From assembly GCF_034651555.1 (NCBI RefSeq), contig NZ_JAYEEQ010000027.1, positions 1 to 40,290 of the forward strand: 40,290 nucleotides of DNA. Direction: 5' to 3'. A program made the position numbers and the translations under genes. The notes under the pieces are model-generated. The model saw only the letters and a list, made by a program, of their open reading frames with translations. It was not told the DNA's origin and ran no database searches. The stretch comes from Aurantibrevibacter litoralis (GTDB taxonomy: Bacteria > Bacteroidota > Bacteroidia > Flavobacteriales > Flavobacteriaceae). Within the stretch, counting starts at the first letter, position 1, and each line of letters starts with the position of its first letter. This document shows positions 16,889 through 25,125 of the stretch, one piece after another.

Positions 16889-19201
16889 TTAGACTTTATC
16901 TTCAAATTTTTTGGATTTCACTTTTTTCGGATTTTTAAATAGGCGCTTAAAAAAGCCATCTCTTTTCACTGGCTCGCAATCGAGCTGTTGTAAGATAGAT
17001 GCGCTGGGTGTTTCAAATTTTGATTTGGTAATTTCCGAAAAGGAATCGTCCTTATTTAGTTTTTGCATCCACAGGGCAAACATGGGTAATGCCGCATTGG
17101 CACCTTGCCCAAGTTTTGTACTATTAAATCCAATTTCATGATGATCCAGTCCTACCCAAGTAACGTGCACTAATTTTGGAGTTAAGGCCACAAACCAGGC
17201 ATCTTTATTGTTTTGAGTGGTGCCTGTTTTTCCGGCAATATCATTTTTAAGTTGATAGACCGATCGTATGCGAGAAGCTGTACCTCCATTTACGGTTTCT
17301 TTCATCATCTCGAGCATAAGCTGTCTCGTAGTTTCCGAAAAGGCATTTCTATCTGATATTTCCGGTGAAAACACAGCCAAAATAGAATCGGTATGCGAAC
17401 TAATCTTTTGTATCAAAAATGGTTTAACTGATTTTCCTTGGTTTACATAACTGGCGTAGGCACCGGCCAATTCACTAATTTTCAGTGCTGCGGTACCCAA
17501 GGCTAAGGAAGGCACTTTGGGCAAATCACTTACTATCCCCATTTTTTTAGCTTGAGCAAGTACCTTTGGAATACCGGTAGTCTCCAATACCTTTACTGTA
17601 ACGGTATTTACAGATTTACTCAGGGCTTCTTTCATAGAATAATTAAGGTAAGCCTCGTCTGTATTGCCCGAGTTTGTTGGAGTCCACCCTTCTAAATCCT
17701 CATAAGCTACTTTTTGGGCAGAAAAATAGGTACAAGGGGCTATGTCATTTTCTAAAGCGGCAGTATATACTATAGGCTTAAAGGTAGAACCTACTTGCCG
17801 TTTACTTTGCGAAACATGATCGTATTTAAAATGCTTAAAATCGATACCACCAATCCAAGATTTCACGGCACCGGTACTGGGGTCTATCGCCATGGAGCCG
17901 GTATGTAATCGTTTTGCATAATGTTGAAGACTGTCAATTGTGCTTGCATGTATAACCGTGTCTCCTTGCCAATCAGACAGTATCATTTCGCGCTTTTTAT
18001 GTAAAGCAGCTAAAATTTCAGATTCGGAAAGTCCTGCTTGTTTCAGTTTTTTGTAGGGTAACGATTGTTGTATCATTTTGTTAATGAAGGTTTTATTAGA
18101 TAACCATGGGGCGTTTTTACCGTAACTTTTTTCAAAATCACGCTGTAAACTGCGCATATGTGCTACCATAGATTCCTCTGCCATTACTTGCATTTTGTAG
18201 TTTAATGTGGTGTAAATCTTTAAGCCGGAAGTGTATAAATTATAGGATTGTCCTTGGCTATTTTGTTCAGAAACCCATTGTACTAGCTGTTTCCGCACTT
18301 CTTCTCTAAAATAAGGCGCAATGCCTTCATTATGATCTAATGACGTGTAGCTTAGTACTAAGGGTAATTGCACTAAGCTGTCTTTTTGGTCAGCTTGCAG
18401 AAAATTATTGGTGTACATGGATTGCATCACTATATTTCGCCTTGTTTTGCCGGCTTCCGGAAATATTCGGGGATTGTAATTGTAGGTGGCCTTAAGCATG
18501 CCTACCAGCGTAGCCGCTTCTTCAATACGTAGCGCTTTAGCTTGTGTGTTAAAAAATTTTAAGGCGGCACTTTCCACACCAAAAGTATTATCCCCAAAGG
18601 ATACCGTATTGAGATAGCGTGTTAAAATCTCTTCTTTTGTATGGCTTTTTTCAAGTCGCCTGGCAATGATCATTTCCTTAATTTTATCGACTACAAGGGT
18701 AGCAGACTTGCGTTCCTTCCTGGGGTATAAATTTTTTGCCAACTGTTGGGTAAGCGTGCTGCCTCCGCCGGAAGATGCATCGCCCATCAGTACGGTCTTT
18801 AAACCCACTCGGAACAAGCTTGTAACATCTATTCCAGAATGTTTATAAAAGCGCTCATCTTCAATGGCTATTAAGGCTTCAATGAGGTGCGAAGGAAAAT
18901 CGTCATAGGTAATAGGCTGCCTATCAAATAAATAATACTTTCCGATGAGTACGCTATCGGCGGTATACACTTCGGACGCTCTTTGGTATTGTAAATCTGT
19001 CAAATCGCTTTGACTTGGCAATTTCCCCCATAAACCCAGATATATACTGGATACAAACAGGATACATACCATTAAAAAACCTACAAAAACAGCTGCTAAA
19101 AGCTTGAAGTACGGTGTTATTTTTCGTTTTAAAATCAATGAGTATGTGTTTTTACAATGCAAGTTTAAAATAAATACAAGAATACGAACAAGCCTTAACA
19201 A
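16889..19201 (-). CDS. Class A penicillin-binding protein (transglycosylase/transpeptidase, PBP1A-like)
   Basis: The bifunctional peptidoglycan polymerase has 770 residues from the first ATG. A TTG at 19138, at residue 22, would give a more typical short cytoplasmic N-terminus (ILKRKITPYFK) before the membrane anchor at about 33-55. The GT51 domain shows AIEDERFYKHSGID (catalytic E114) and GGSTLTQQLAKN. The transpeptidase domain shows the nucleophile S472 and K475 (GSTFKP), S530-V-N532 and K658TGTT. The C-terminal tail is very basic (RLFKNPKKVKSKK). It polymerises glycan strands and cross-links stems in the periplasm. It stands alone, divergent from the S1/P1 nuclease gene. Confidence 0.93.
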   Translation of the reverse strand: MLRLVRILVFILNLHCKNTYSLILKRKITPYFKLLAAVFVGFLMVCILFVSSIYLGLWGKLPSQSDLTDLQYQRASEVYTADSVLIGKYYLFDRQPITYDDFPSHLIEALIAIEDERFYKHSGIDVTSLFRVGLKTVLMGDASSGGGSTLTQQLAKNLYPRKERKSATLVVDKIKEMIIARRLEKSHTKEEILTRYLNTVSFGDNTFGVESAALKFFNTQAKALRIEEAATLVGMLKATYNYNPRIFPEAGKTRRNIVMQSMYTNNFLQADQKDSLVQLPLVLSYTSLDHNEGIAPYFREEVRKQLVQWVSEQNSQGQSYNLYTSGLKIYTTLNYKMQVMAEESMVAHMRSLQRDFEKSYGKNAPWLSNKTFINKMIQQSLPYKKLKQAGLSESEILAALHKKREMILSDWQGDTVIHASTIDSLQHYAKRLHTGSMAIDPSTGAVKSWIGGIDFKHFKYDHVSQSKRQVGSTFKPIVYTAALENDIAPCTYFSAQKVAYEDLEGWTPTNSGNTDEAYLNYSMKEALSKSVNTVTVKVLETTGIPKVLAQAKKMGIVSDLPKVPSLALGTAALKISELAGAYASYVNQGKSVKPFLIQKISSHTDSILAVFSPEISDRNAFSETTRQLMLEMMKETVNGGTASRIRSVYQLKNDIAGKTGTTQNNKDAWFVALTPKLVHVTWVGLDHHEIGFNSTKLGQGANAALPMFALWMQKLNKDDSFSEITKSKFETPSASILQQLDCEPVKRDGFFKRLFKNPKKVKSKKFEDKV

Positions 19202-19428
19202 TACCTTAATTTTGATTTCCCTATTTTTGTGCCCATAACCAAGTTTTCTTATTGCTTCCGCTATTAGAAATACGTTGAATTGAAGGTTTGTAGTTATACC
19301 GAAATACTCAAATGGCGTATATGATGTAGTTTAATGGAGGCTTATTAGGTATCAAAAATTGTAATACAGCACATGTCGAAGCTGCCATGGAGACGGTGTA
19401 CGTAATCCCGCAGATAGTTCCAGTTTAT

Positions 19429-20202
19429 ATGAAAAAAATAGTTCTTTTAGTGCTCTTAACCGTACAATTTGCATTGGGTAATGACCTGTATTGGTCTAAA
19501 ACAGGACATAGGGTGGTTGGTGAAGTTGCAGAAAATCATTTGAGCAAAAAGGCTAAAAAGGCCATAGCCGAATTATTACAGGGCCAAAATCTGGCTTCGG
19601 TGTCTAATTTTGCGGATGAGATTAAGGCCGATCCATCTTTTAAACATTTCAATGCTTGGCATTATGTAAATTACCCTACAGACAAACAATATTCGGAGGT
19701 AAGCCCGAATCCTGATGGCGATCTAATGATTGGAATACAAAAATGTATCGATATTATCAAAGATCCAAAGGGTAAAAAAGAAGATAAAACATTCTATCTT
19801 AAAATGTTGGTGCATTTGGTGGGCGATTTACACCAGCCGATGCATGTAGGGAAACTGGAAGACAAAGGTGGTAATGACATTCAGCTACAGTGGTTTGGTA
19901 GAGGCACTAATTTACATCGTCTTTGGGATAGTAATATGATTGATGATCATGGGATGAGTTATACCGAACTTACCGGATCATTGCCTAAGCTGTCGAAACA
20001 AGAGAAAGAGGCCATGCAACAAGGCACCATGTTTGATTGGATGGAGGAATCTAGAACTATGGCCAATACGTTGTACGACTCTGTAACGGTGGGTGAAAAA
20101 TTGGGTTATGCCTATGGCTACGCGCATTGGAGTACCGTAGAAGTACAACTCCAAAAAGGCGGGGTACGATTGGCTAAAATCCTCAATGCGTTGTTTCAAT
20201 AA
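19429..20202 (+). CDS. Secreted S1/P1-type zinc nuclease
   Basis: I chose the ATG at 19429 over an in-frame ATG at 19387, because it begins a clean signal peptide (MKKIVLLVLLTVQFALG). The 257-residue precursor carries the trinuclear zinc ligands of the S1/P1 family: W22 and H27 (YWSKTGHRV), D63 (FADE), H78 (NAWHYVN), H129, D133 and H139 (HLVGDLHQPMH), and H163 and D167 (NLHRLWD). The numbering matches fungal P1 nuclease when the mature protein begins close to W22. It cleaves single-stranded DNA and RNA outside the cytoplasm, likely for phosphate or nucleotide scavenging. Single gene. Confidence 0.93.
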   Translation: MKKIVLLVLLTVQFALGNDLYWSKTGHRVVGEVAENHLSKKAKKAIAELLQGQNLASVSNFADEIKADPSFKHFNAWHYVNYPTDKQYSEVSPNPDGDLMIGIQKCIDIIKDPKGKKEDKTFYLKMLVHLVGDLHQPMHVGKLEDKGGNDIQLQWFGRGTNLHRLWDSNMIDDHGMSYTELTGSLPKLSKQEKEAMQQGTMFDWMEESRTMANTLYDSVTVGEKLGYAYGYAHWSTVEVQLQKGGVRLAKILNALFQ

Positions 20203-20348
20203 GAATTGATATTCACTTCTGGTAGGATAGGGGTACAAGCAAATTGAGATGTACTCATTAATCGAGATTTAAAGGCTCGGGTGATCGCTTTCTCCTCCGT
20301 ACCGGCATGTGCACACAAGAGGGCGTCATAACCATAATAAAAGTTTCT
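20196..20348 (-). other. Unexplained GC-rich open segment, possible gene remnant or RNA
   Basis: On the minus strand 50 sense codons follow a stop codon, with no early ATG (first Met at codon 31), and end inside the 3' end of the nuclease gene. The translation (RNFYYGYDALLCAHAGTEEK...) has a coding-like mix. The core at about 20273-20330 is clearly richer in G+C than its surroundings. I find no tRNA cloverleaf and recognise no family. It could be a C-terminal gene remnant downstream of alkB or a structured RNA. Confidence 0.2.
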
Positions 20349-20380
20349 TTATTGTCTCACGGGTTTGATGGGAGGGTCGT

Positions 20381-20980
20381 TCAGGTAATAATTCTGAACG
20401 TTAAATTTATACGTTCCCCTATCGTTTTGGTGGTTTTAGGGATTTGATGCAACCAGTGGTGCTGCGTTTCACCTTGCATTACCAAGAGACTTCCATGCTC
20501 CAACAAAATTTTGTGTTTTAAGGTTGGTTCTTTTTTATGTTTTAAGTGAAAGAAGCGTGCTTGACCCAAGCTAACAGAGGCAATAATAGGGTTTCTGCCC
20601 AATTCTTTTTCATCGTCTGCATGCCATCCATTACTGTCCTTTCCGTTACGATACAGATTTAAAAGACAAGTGGTAAATGCAACATGCAATTCGTCTTCGA
20701 TCTGTTGTTTTAGTACTGTTAAATCCTTGGAAAATTGAAGTGGTGTCATAGTAATATTGGCATAGGAATACGTTTTTCCGTTGGTGCCGTAAAGCGCAGT
20801 GAGTCTTGGTTGTTGGTGTATTTTGCCAAATACTTTTATATGATCTAGTCGCCAAAGAACGTTCTTTCTAAGGGATTGAAAATAAGTAGTAGCAAGTTCG
20901 GGATTAAAAAAGCCGGGAAAGTAGGTAATGTCACTATCCGGAAGCGAAAGTTTTATTTTGTCGGTAAATAGGTTGTTCAT
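20381..20980 (-). CDS. AlkB-type 2-oxoglutarate/Fe(II)-dependent nucleic-acid demethylase
   Basis: The 199-residue dioxygenase has the iron ligands H120 and D122 (GWHADDE) and H178 (HHWLHQIPK), and the 2-oxoglutarate-binding arginines R190 and R196 (GERINLTFR). The upstream PRLTALYG, YSYANITMTP and CLLNLYRNG segments match the AlkB/ALKBH2-3 group. These enzymes remove 1-methyladenine and 3-methylcytosine from DNA or RNA by oxidative demethylation. The start codon overlaps the stop of the preceding AraC regulator by one base (TAATG), so translation of the two is probably coupled. Confidence 0.92.
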   Translation of the reverse strand: MNNLFTDKIKLSLPDSDITYFPGFFNPELATTYFQSLRKNVLWRLDHIKVFGKIHQQPRLTALYGTNGKTYSYANITMTPLQFSKDLTVLKQQIEDELHVAFTTCLLNLYRNGKDSNGWHADDEKELGRNPIIASVSLGQARFFHLKHKKEPTLKHKILLEHGSLLVMQGETQHHWLHQIPKTTKTIGERINLTFRIIT

Positions 20981-21852
20981 TAGGTAAGCACGGCCTTTAA
21001 CTGATTTCGATATTCGGACGGATTTTGACCGGTAAAGTTCTTAAAGGATTTATTAAAATGCGAAAAGTTATTAAAACCACTTTCAAAACAAACCTCTGTA
21101 ATACTCATAGGTTTTTCTGCCAATAATTTAGAAGCATGAACCAATCGGTATTCGTTTACAAATTGCGTGAAGGTTTTGTTGGTCATTTTTTTGAAATAGC
21201 GGCAAAACGAAGGCACCGTCATACTTACCAAATCGGCAATTTCTTCTAGTGTTATTTCTTCTTTAAAGTTGGTTTTTACATGATTAAAAACCACATTGAT
21301 GCGGTCGTTGTCTTTTACCTCTGTTTCCATGGAAAATCCTTGGGCATTTAAGACTTTAAAATCCTTAGAAATAGCCAATTCGTTTAAAATATTTAAAATA
21401 GATAGCAGTCGTTGAAAATCGGTTTGATATTCCAAAATTTCAATTTTTTCTCCAATTTTTCGTTTTGCTTTTCCGGAAAAAGCAATGCCGCCCTTAGCCA
21501 TATCAAAAAGGCTTTGGATATTTTTCATTTCCGGGATGTCAAAAAAATCATTTCCCAAAAAGTCTAACTTCATTTGTAGCACGGTTTCACTTTTGTTTCC
21601 TGTTAAGCGATCCGTAAATCCGCAATGGGGTAAATTGCTTCCTATTAAAATAAGGTCACCTTCAGTATAATAGGAAATATGGCTTCCTATTTGCCGTTTG
21701 CCAGATCCTCCGTTTACATATACCAGTTCTATTTCCGGGTGGTAATGCCAAATGTTGTTTTTATTAACCCTGTGTTCGTCAAACTTTTGGTAGGTAAAAG
21801 AATGACCAAAATTAGGTGCTATTGCCTCAAAGGCGGGTTTTTGTGATACCAT
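20980..21852 (-). CDS. AraC family transcriptional regulator with N-terminal cupin
   Basis: The 290-residue protein has a cupin-type sensor region (about 25-100; WHYHPEIELVYVNGGSG, GDLILIGSNLPH) and two C-terminal helix-turn-helix units (about 190-288; ITLEEIADLVSMTVPSFCRY, MSITEVCFESGFNNFSHFN, FKNFTGQNPSEYR). In Bacteroidota such regulators often answer small ligands, but the ligand here is unknown. Its stop overlaps the AlkB start, so it may control the alkylation-repair gene; this is inferred from position. A -7 element lies 56 bp upstream. Confidence 0.88.
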   Translation of the reverse strand: MVSQKPAFEAIAPNFGHSFTYQKFDEHRVNKNNIWHYHPEIELVYVNGGSGKRQIGSHISYYTEGDLILIGSNLPHCGFTDRLTGNKSETVLQMKLDFLGNDFFDIPEMKNIQSLFDMAKGGIAFSGKAKRKIGEKIEILEYQTDFQRLLSILNILNELAISKDFKVLNAQGFSMETEVKDNDRINVVFNHVKTNFKEEITLEEIADLVSMTVPSFCRYFKKMTNKTFTQFVNEYRLVHASKLLAEKPMSITEVCFESGFNNFSHFNKSFKNFTGQNPSEYRNQLKAVLT

Positions 21853-21907
21853 GTTGTTTTGTGATTGATAGTATAAAGGTATAACCTGTATGTACCATTT
21901 ATCTTTG

Positions 21908-21915
21908 CAAAATTA
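21908..21915 (-). promoter_or_regulatory. Candidate -7 element for the AraC-alkB operon
   Basis: Read on the minus strand the sequence is TAATTTTG, an exact TAnnTTTG match, which gives a leader of roughly 45-50 nt before the AraC ATG. No clear -33 element at the usual spacing. Confidence 0.4.
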
Positions 21916-22023
21916 ACCAAAATATATGCTAAATTACCATTTGGCTATAATTAACATAAAATTAAGGTTAAAATAGCATATAAATTAGAGAAATGTGCTG
22001 TAGTGAGGGCTTTTAAACTGTGG

Positions 22024-22031
22024 TAAGTTTG
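22024..22031 (+). promoter_or_regulatory. Candidate -7 element for the secreted protein gene at 22076
   Basis: TAAGTTTG matches TAnnTTTG and lies 44 bp before the start codon. The -33 region is weak. Confidence 0.4.
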
Positions 22032-22075
22032 TATCGTAGAAATTGATTTATTAATCACATCTAAAAAGTAAAATT

Positions 22076-22663
22076 ATGAAAACAATTATTAAATTTTCCG
22101 CAGTTGTTGCCTTTATGTTCGTTACAGTAGCGGGCATGGCAAATGAGCCTAAACTAAGCGTAGTAGCTAATGAAGCTGCCAAAAGTCTAGTTTTTAAACT
22201 GGATGGCCAATCCGGAAGTGCCACGGTCAGAATTATAGACGCCCAAAATAATGTGATCTTTTCTCAGAATTTCGCAAAAGAAGGCAACTATAGTAAGAAA
22301 TTCGACTTTAAGAATGTTGCCAGTGGCACGTATTACTTAACCATGGAAAACGATCTTCGCGTTATTTCTTACACCGTAGCTGTAAATGATGCCGATTTAA
22401 AAGTGGTAAGCAGGAAAGAAAATGCCAAACCGGTTTTTAGAACCAAAGGAGAGGTTATTTTTCTGAATCTTTTGAATCTGGAGCAAAAGGAAGTTTCTAT
22501 TAAGGTGTACGACAGCAGCTACAGATTATTATATTCCGAAGTAGTGGCTGATAAACTATTGGTAGAGAAGGCCTTTAATTTTGAAAGTGCCAAAAAGGAC
22601 AGCTATACCGTAGTAGTGAAAGACAAAACAAACACTTACTATAAAGATATTGTTGTTAATTAG
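22076..22663 (+). CDS. Secreted protein with two beta-sandwich-like repeats, unknown function
   Basis: The 195-residue protein has a signal peptide (MKTIIKFSAVVAFMFVTVAG, cleavage after about residue 22). The rest falls into two similar halves, each with the run of strands seen in T9SS-type C-terminal folds: VRIIDAQNNVIFSQNF...FDFKNVASGTYYLTM and IKVYDSSYRLLYSEVV...FNFESAKKDSYTVVV. The motif resembles a type A sorting domain in fold, but the protein ends KDIVVN, and I would not assign it to T9SS export on this alone. Likely periplasmic or secreted. It is monocistronic: own -7 element upstream, terminator downstream. Confidence 0.7.
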   Translation: MKTIIKFSAVVAFMFVTVAGMANEPKLSVVANEAAKSLVFKLDGQSGSATVRIIDAQNNVIFSQNFAKEGNYSKKFDFKNVASGTYYLTMENDLRVISYTVAVNDADLKVVSRKENAKPVFRTKGEVIFLNLLNLEQKEVSIKVYDSSYRLLYSEVVADKLLVEKAFNFESAKKDSYTVVVKDKTNTYYKDIVVN

Positions 22664-22701
22664 TAATTATTGGTTGTTTATTTAAGTTAAGTTAATTCAA
22701 G

Positions 22702-22730
22702 AAAAGGGGCTGGGCAGGCTCCTTTTTTTT
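22702..22730 (+). terminator. Rho-independent terminator
   Basis: AAAAGG pairs with CCTTTT around a GC-rich inner stem containing G-U pairs, followed by eight T. It lies 38 bp after the secreted-protein stop codon. Confidence 0.7.
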
Positions 22731-22924
22731 ATTGATATTTAGTGCAGCGGGAAAACCTATCAAAGAAATACAAATCAAAAATAGCTGTATATCTATTCAC
22801 TCAGGTTCTTCTCTTCTCCAACTAAAACATGGCACTACAAATCCTCCATATTTTAGAGACACTCAAAAAATAAGGCACCTCTTATTCCTTATGTTTCCTT
22901 TTTTTTATGTGGGAATGGCATAAT

Positions 22925-23557
22925 TTAGATAAACTTTTTTAATCGTTCTTTTTTATATTGAGGTACGGAAGGATTATCTAATGCGAGTTGAACTAGCATT
23001 GGTTCTTTTTCTTTTTGAAGCAAAAGCGTATAGAATTGCTGTACAGTTAAAGGATTTTGCGATGGTGTTTCTAAAAGCATCTTATCGCCTGGTGTTACCC
23101 AACCTTCAGTTAACACACGAACATAAGTGCCCGGACGAGAACGTTTTACAAACTGGGATATCATTTTTTGATCTCCAAAGCGAATGCCCAGTTTATAACA
23201 AGGTTCTCTTGGTTGAGACACCTGTACAAGCGCATCGCCAATCCTATATATAGCACCAACCCGCATTTGAGTTTCATCCAAACCTTCTATGGTCAGGTTT
23301 TCGCCAAACATACCCCAATTCCATTGTAGCTTCGGATACATGGGTTTCCAATAATCGTATTCCGCTGTAGAAAAAAGATAACAAGCCTTATTTTCTCCCG
23401 CATGATGCACACGATCTATGACCGTATCGTTTGCTACATCAGTTTTACCCAAAAATAAGGGCTTATCCGTTGGATATTTAAAGATGCCTGTAGTCTCTTC
23501 TTTTCCATTCCATAAAAAGGTGGTGCTTTTGCCAAGGTTGGTTGCGATGATCTTCAT
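22925..23557 (-). CDS. MOSC domain protein (YiiM-like)
   Basis: The 210-residue protein has the MOSC features: the early HHAGENKACYLFSTAEYDYW segment, WGMFGENLTIEGLDE, GDALVQVSQPREPCYKLGIRFG with the conserved cysteine near residue 119, and a C-terminal helical extension. MOSC domains handle molybdenum cofactor-bound sulfur. YiiM-type proteins act as molybdenum enzymes that reduce N-hydroxylated bases such as 6-hydroxylaminopurine, so the detoxifying role here is by homology only. It stands alone on the minus strand with a strong hairpin upstream. Confidence 0.85.
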   Translation of the reverse strand: MKIIATNLGKSTTFLWNGKEETTGIFKYPTDKPLFLGKTDVANDTVIDRVHHAGENKACYLFSTAEYDYWKPMYPKLQWNWGMFGENLTIEGLDETQMRVGAIYRIGDALVQVSQPREPCYKLGIRFGDQKMISQFVKRSRPGTYVRVLTEGWVTPGDKMLLETPSQNPLTVQQFYTLLLQKEKEPMLVQLALDNPSVPQYKKERLKKFI

Positions 23558-23593
23558 TTTATTTGAGGTTTAAGTGTGAGTGGGTTGTACTAA

Positions 23594-23633
23594 ATGTAAA
23601 AACCATTGCAAAGAAATACAATGGTTTTTACAT
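23594..23633 (-). terminator. 15-bp perfect hairpin, likely terminator
   Basis: ATGTAAAAACCATTG (23594-23608) and CAATGGTTTTTACAT (23619-23633) are perfect inverted repeats with a 10-nt loop, located between two minus-strand genes. Both strands carry T-rich right arms, so it may end the DUF6249 gene transcript. Confidence 0.6.
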
Positions 23634-23653
23634 TTTTTACTTTAACCAACCAA

Positions 23654-24007
23654 TTAATGCTCTTTGTCCATCTTTTTGGTTAATGTAAACCCCACAAAAA
23701 GTCCGATTCCCGCCATTAGAAAAATGGTTCCGGGATAGGCTACCTGAAATTCTAAGCCAACGGTATGCACCAAAAAAGCGGCAATAAAAATAGCCAACCC
23801 AATACCTATTAACAAAAGGGAAAGATTAAGAATGAAAATTTTCCAAAATGGGGCAGGCGTTCCCCGCCTTTGTTGCACAAAAATGCTGGCATCGGCTCCT
23901 TTTTCGATAAGTGCTAAACGTTCCTTGTTTCGTGTGGAATAATACAAATAAAATACGCCGAATATTGCTCCGAATATTAAAGCGACAATGAGAACAGGTC
24001 CTGCCAT
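23654..24007 (-). CDS. DUF6249-type small membrane protein
   Basis: The 117-residue protein has three hydrophobic helices (about 4-24, 54-76 and 88-110), separated by a basic, cytoplasm-like segment (YYSTRNKERLALIEKGAD) and a QQRRG patch. The NKERLALIEKG(A/M) motif after the first helix is the mark of DUF6249. In Bacteroidota this small protein commonly neighbours an ECF sigma factor, as here (divergent, 134 bp away). No known activity; a role in signalling at the membrane is only a guess. Confidence 0.7.
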   Translation of the reverse strand: MAGPVLIVALIFGAIFGVFYLYYSTRNKERLALIEKGADASIFVQQRRGTPAPFWKIFILNLSLLLIGIGLAIFIAAFLVHTVGLEFQVAYPGTIFLMAGIGLFVGFTLTKKMDKEH

Positions 24008-24141
24008 GTGATTGTTTTTTAAGGATTAATGAATATATTTTTAGGGTATGACGACATAAAGTGTACTGAGGTTACCAAAATTTCCTAAATTATTTTATGT
24101 TTTGAGTAACCTGTCATGGAATGTAAACGTCTTATGGTATA

Positions 24142-24699
24142 ATGAACCCAGAATTGGACCAACCATTTATTGCACAAACCCTGAAGGGAGATACCAAGGC
24201 TTTTGCCGTTTTGGTAGACCGTTACAAGCATATGGTGTTTACTTTAGCACTACGTATCGTGAAAAACAATGAAGATGCTGAAGAAGTGGCACAAGATACT
24301 TTTGTAAACGTATATACACAGTTGCCAAAGTTCAAGGGCGAAGCCAAGTTTTCTACCTGGGTATATAAAATTGCCTACCACAAAAGCTTGGATGTATTAA
24401 AAAGGCAGAAAAGGAATAGGGAAACAGCATCCATAGCCGATTTAAAGGCGATACACTCGGGACAAGCTGAAGAAGTGATGGAGCTACAGGATCGCAAAAA
24501 AGTGATTAAAAAAGCAATGGATACCTTAGATGCGGAAGATGCATTGGTCATTACCTTATTTTATTATGAGGAGTGCTCTTTGGAAGAAATATCAAAAATT
24601 ATGAGTCTTTCTGTAAATACCTTGAAAGTGAGATTGTTTCGAAGCAGAAAAAAGCTTGCTGAGGTATTAAAAGGGCTATTGAAACTGGAAAAAATATAA
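24142..24699 (+). CDS. ECF-type RNA polymerase sigma factor
   Basis: The 185-residue protein has sigma region 2 (about 8-75: DTKAFAVLVDRYKHMVFTLA...NNEDAEEVAQDTFVNVYTQL...FSTWVYKIAYHKSLD) and region 4 (about 125-180: DAEDALVITLFYYEECSLEEISKIMSLSVNTLKVRLFRSRKKL). No extra C-terminal domain is present. It directs core RNA polymerase to a small set of promoters that I cannot identify. The next gene, 10 bp downstream, encodes a small membrane protein that is a likely anti-sigma factor. Confidence 0.93.
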   Translation: MNPELDQPFIAQTLKGDTKAFAVLVDRYKHMVFTLALRIVKNNEDAEEVAQDTFVNVYTQLPKFKGEAKFSTWVYKIAYHKSLDVLKRQKRNRETASIADLKAIHSGQAEEVMELQDRKKVIKKAMDTLDAEDALVITLFYYEECSLEEISKIMSLSVNTLKVRLFRSRKKLAEVLKGLLKLEKI

Positions 24700-24709
24700 A
24701 TATACAGAC

Positions 24710-25123
24710 ATGAATGACGATAAAGAGCTCGATTTGTTTATTAAAAAAATGGTAAAAGAAGCCGGATTAGATGCTCCTTCGGAACAATTGACGTCGAGAG
24801 TGCTTCAAAGCATTGAGCAGTTGAATTTGCCAGTTTCTACAACCACCTATAAACCACTAATTTCGAACACTTTCTGGGGGTTTTTGGGAACGGTATTAGT
24901 TGGAATAATCCTTTATGTTGCTTTTGAAAATACAGATCAGGGAATCTCATTCCTTTACACAATGAATTTTGATTTTCTTACAAAGTATGAAGGGTATATA
25001 GCGAGTTTAAATAGTGTTCTTTCAGAAACTTTATGGTACAGTATCATTGGATTAATCCTTTTCTTCTATATTCAATTATTCATCCTAAAACGGTATATGG
25101 ATCATCGTATCCGGTTTAGCTAG
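24710..25123 (+). CDS. Small membrane protein, probable anti-sigma partner
   Basis: The 137-residue protein has an acidic, helical cytoplasmic N-terminus (about 1-48: MNDDKELDLFIKKMVKEAGL), then two hydrophobic helices (about 53-72 and 108-127) and a basic end (LKRYMDHRIRFS). It lacks the zinc-type HxxxCxxC motif of ZAS anti-sigma factors. Its position 10 bp after the sigma gene, plus the soluble-helix-then-membrane layout, argues for an anti-sigma role, but no sequence family supports it. It converges with a DoxX-like gene, leaving only 2 bp between the stop codons. Confidence 0.6.
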   Translation: MNDDKELDLFIKKMVKEAGLDAPSEQLTSRVLQSIEQLNLPVSTTTYKPLISNTFWGFLGTVLVGIILYVAFENTDQGISFLYTMNFDFLTKYEGYIASLNSVLSETLWYSIIGLILFFYIQLFILKRYMDHRIRFS

Positions 25124-25125
25124 GG

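Noticed and set aside
19387..19428. Longer start for the S1/P1 nuclease
   Set aside because: The extra 14 residues precede a complete signal peptide and would spoil it.
20270..20335. tRNA-like gene in the GC-rich patch downstream of alkB
   Set aside because: A short CGAG/CTCG stem resembles a T arm, but no consistent acceptor, D or anticodon arms could be drawn.
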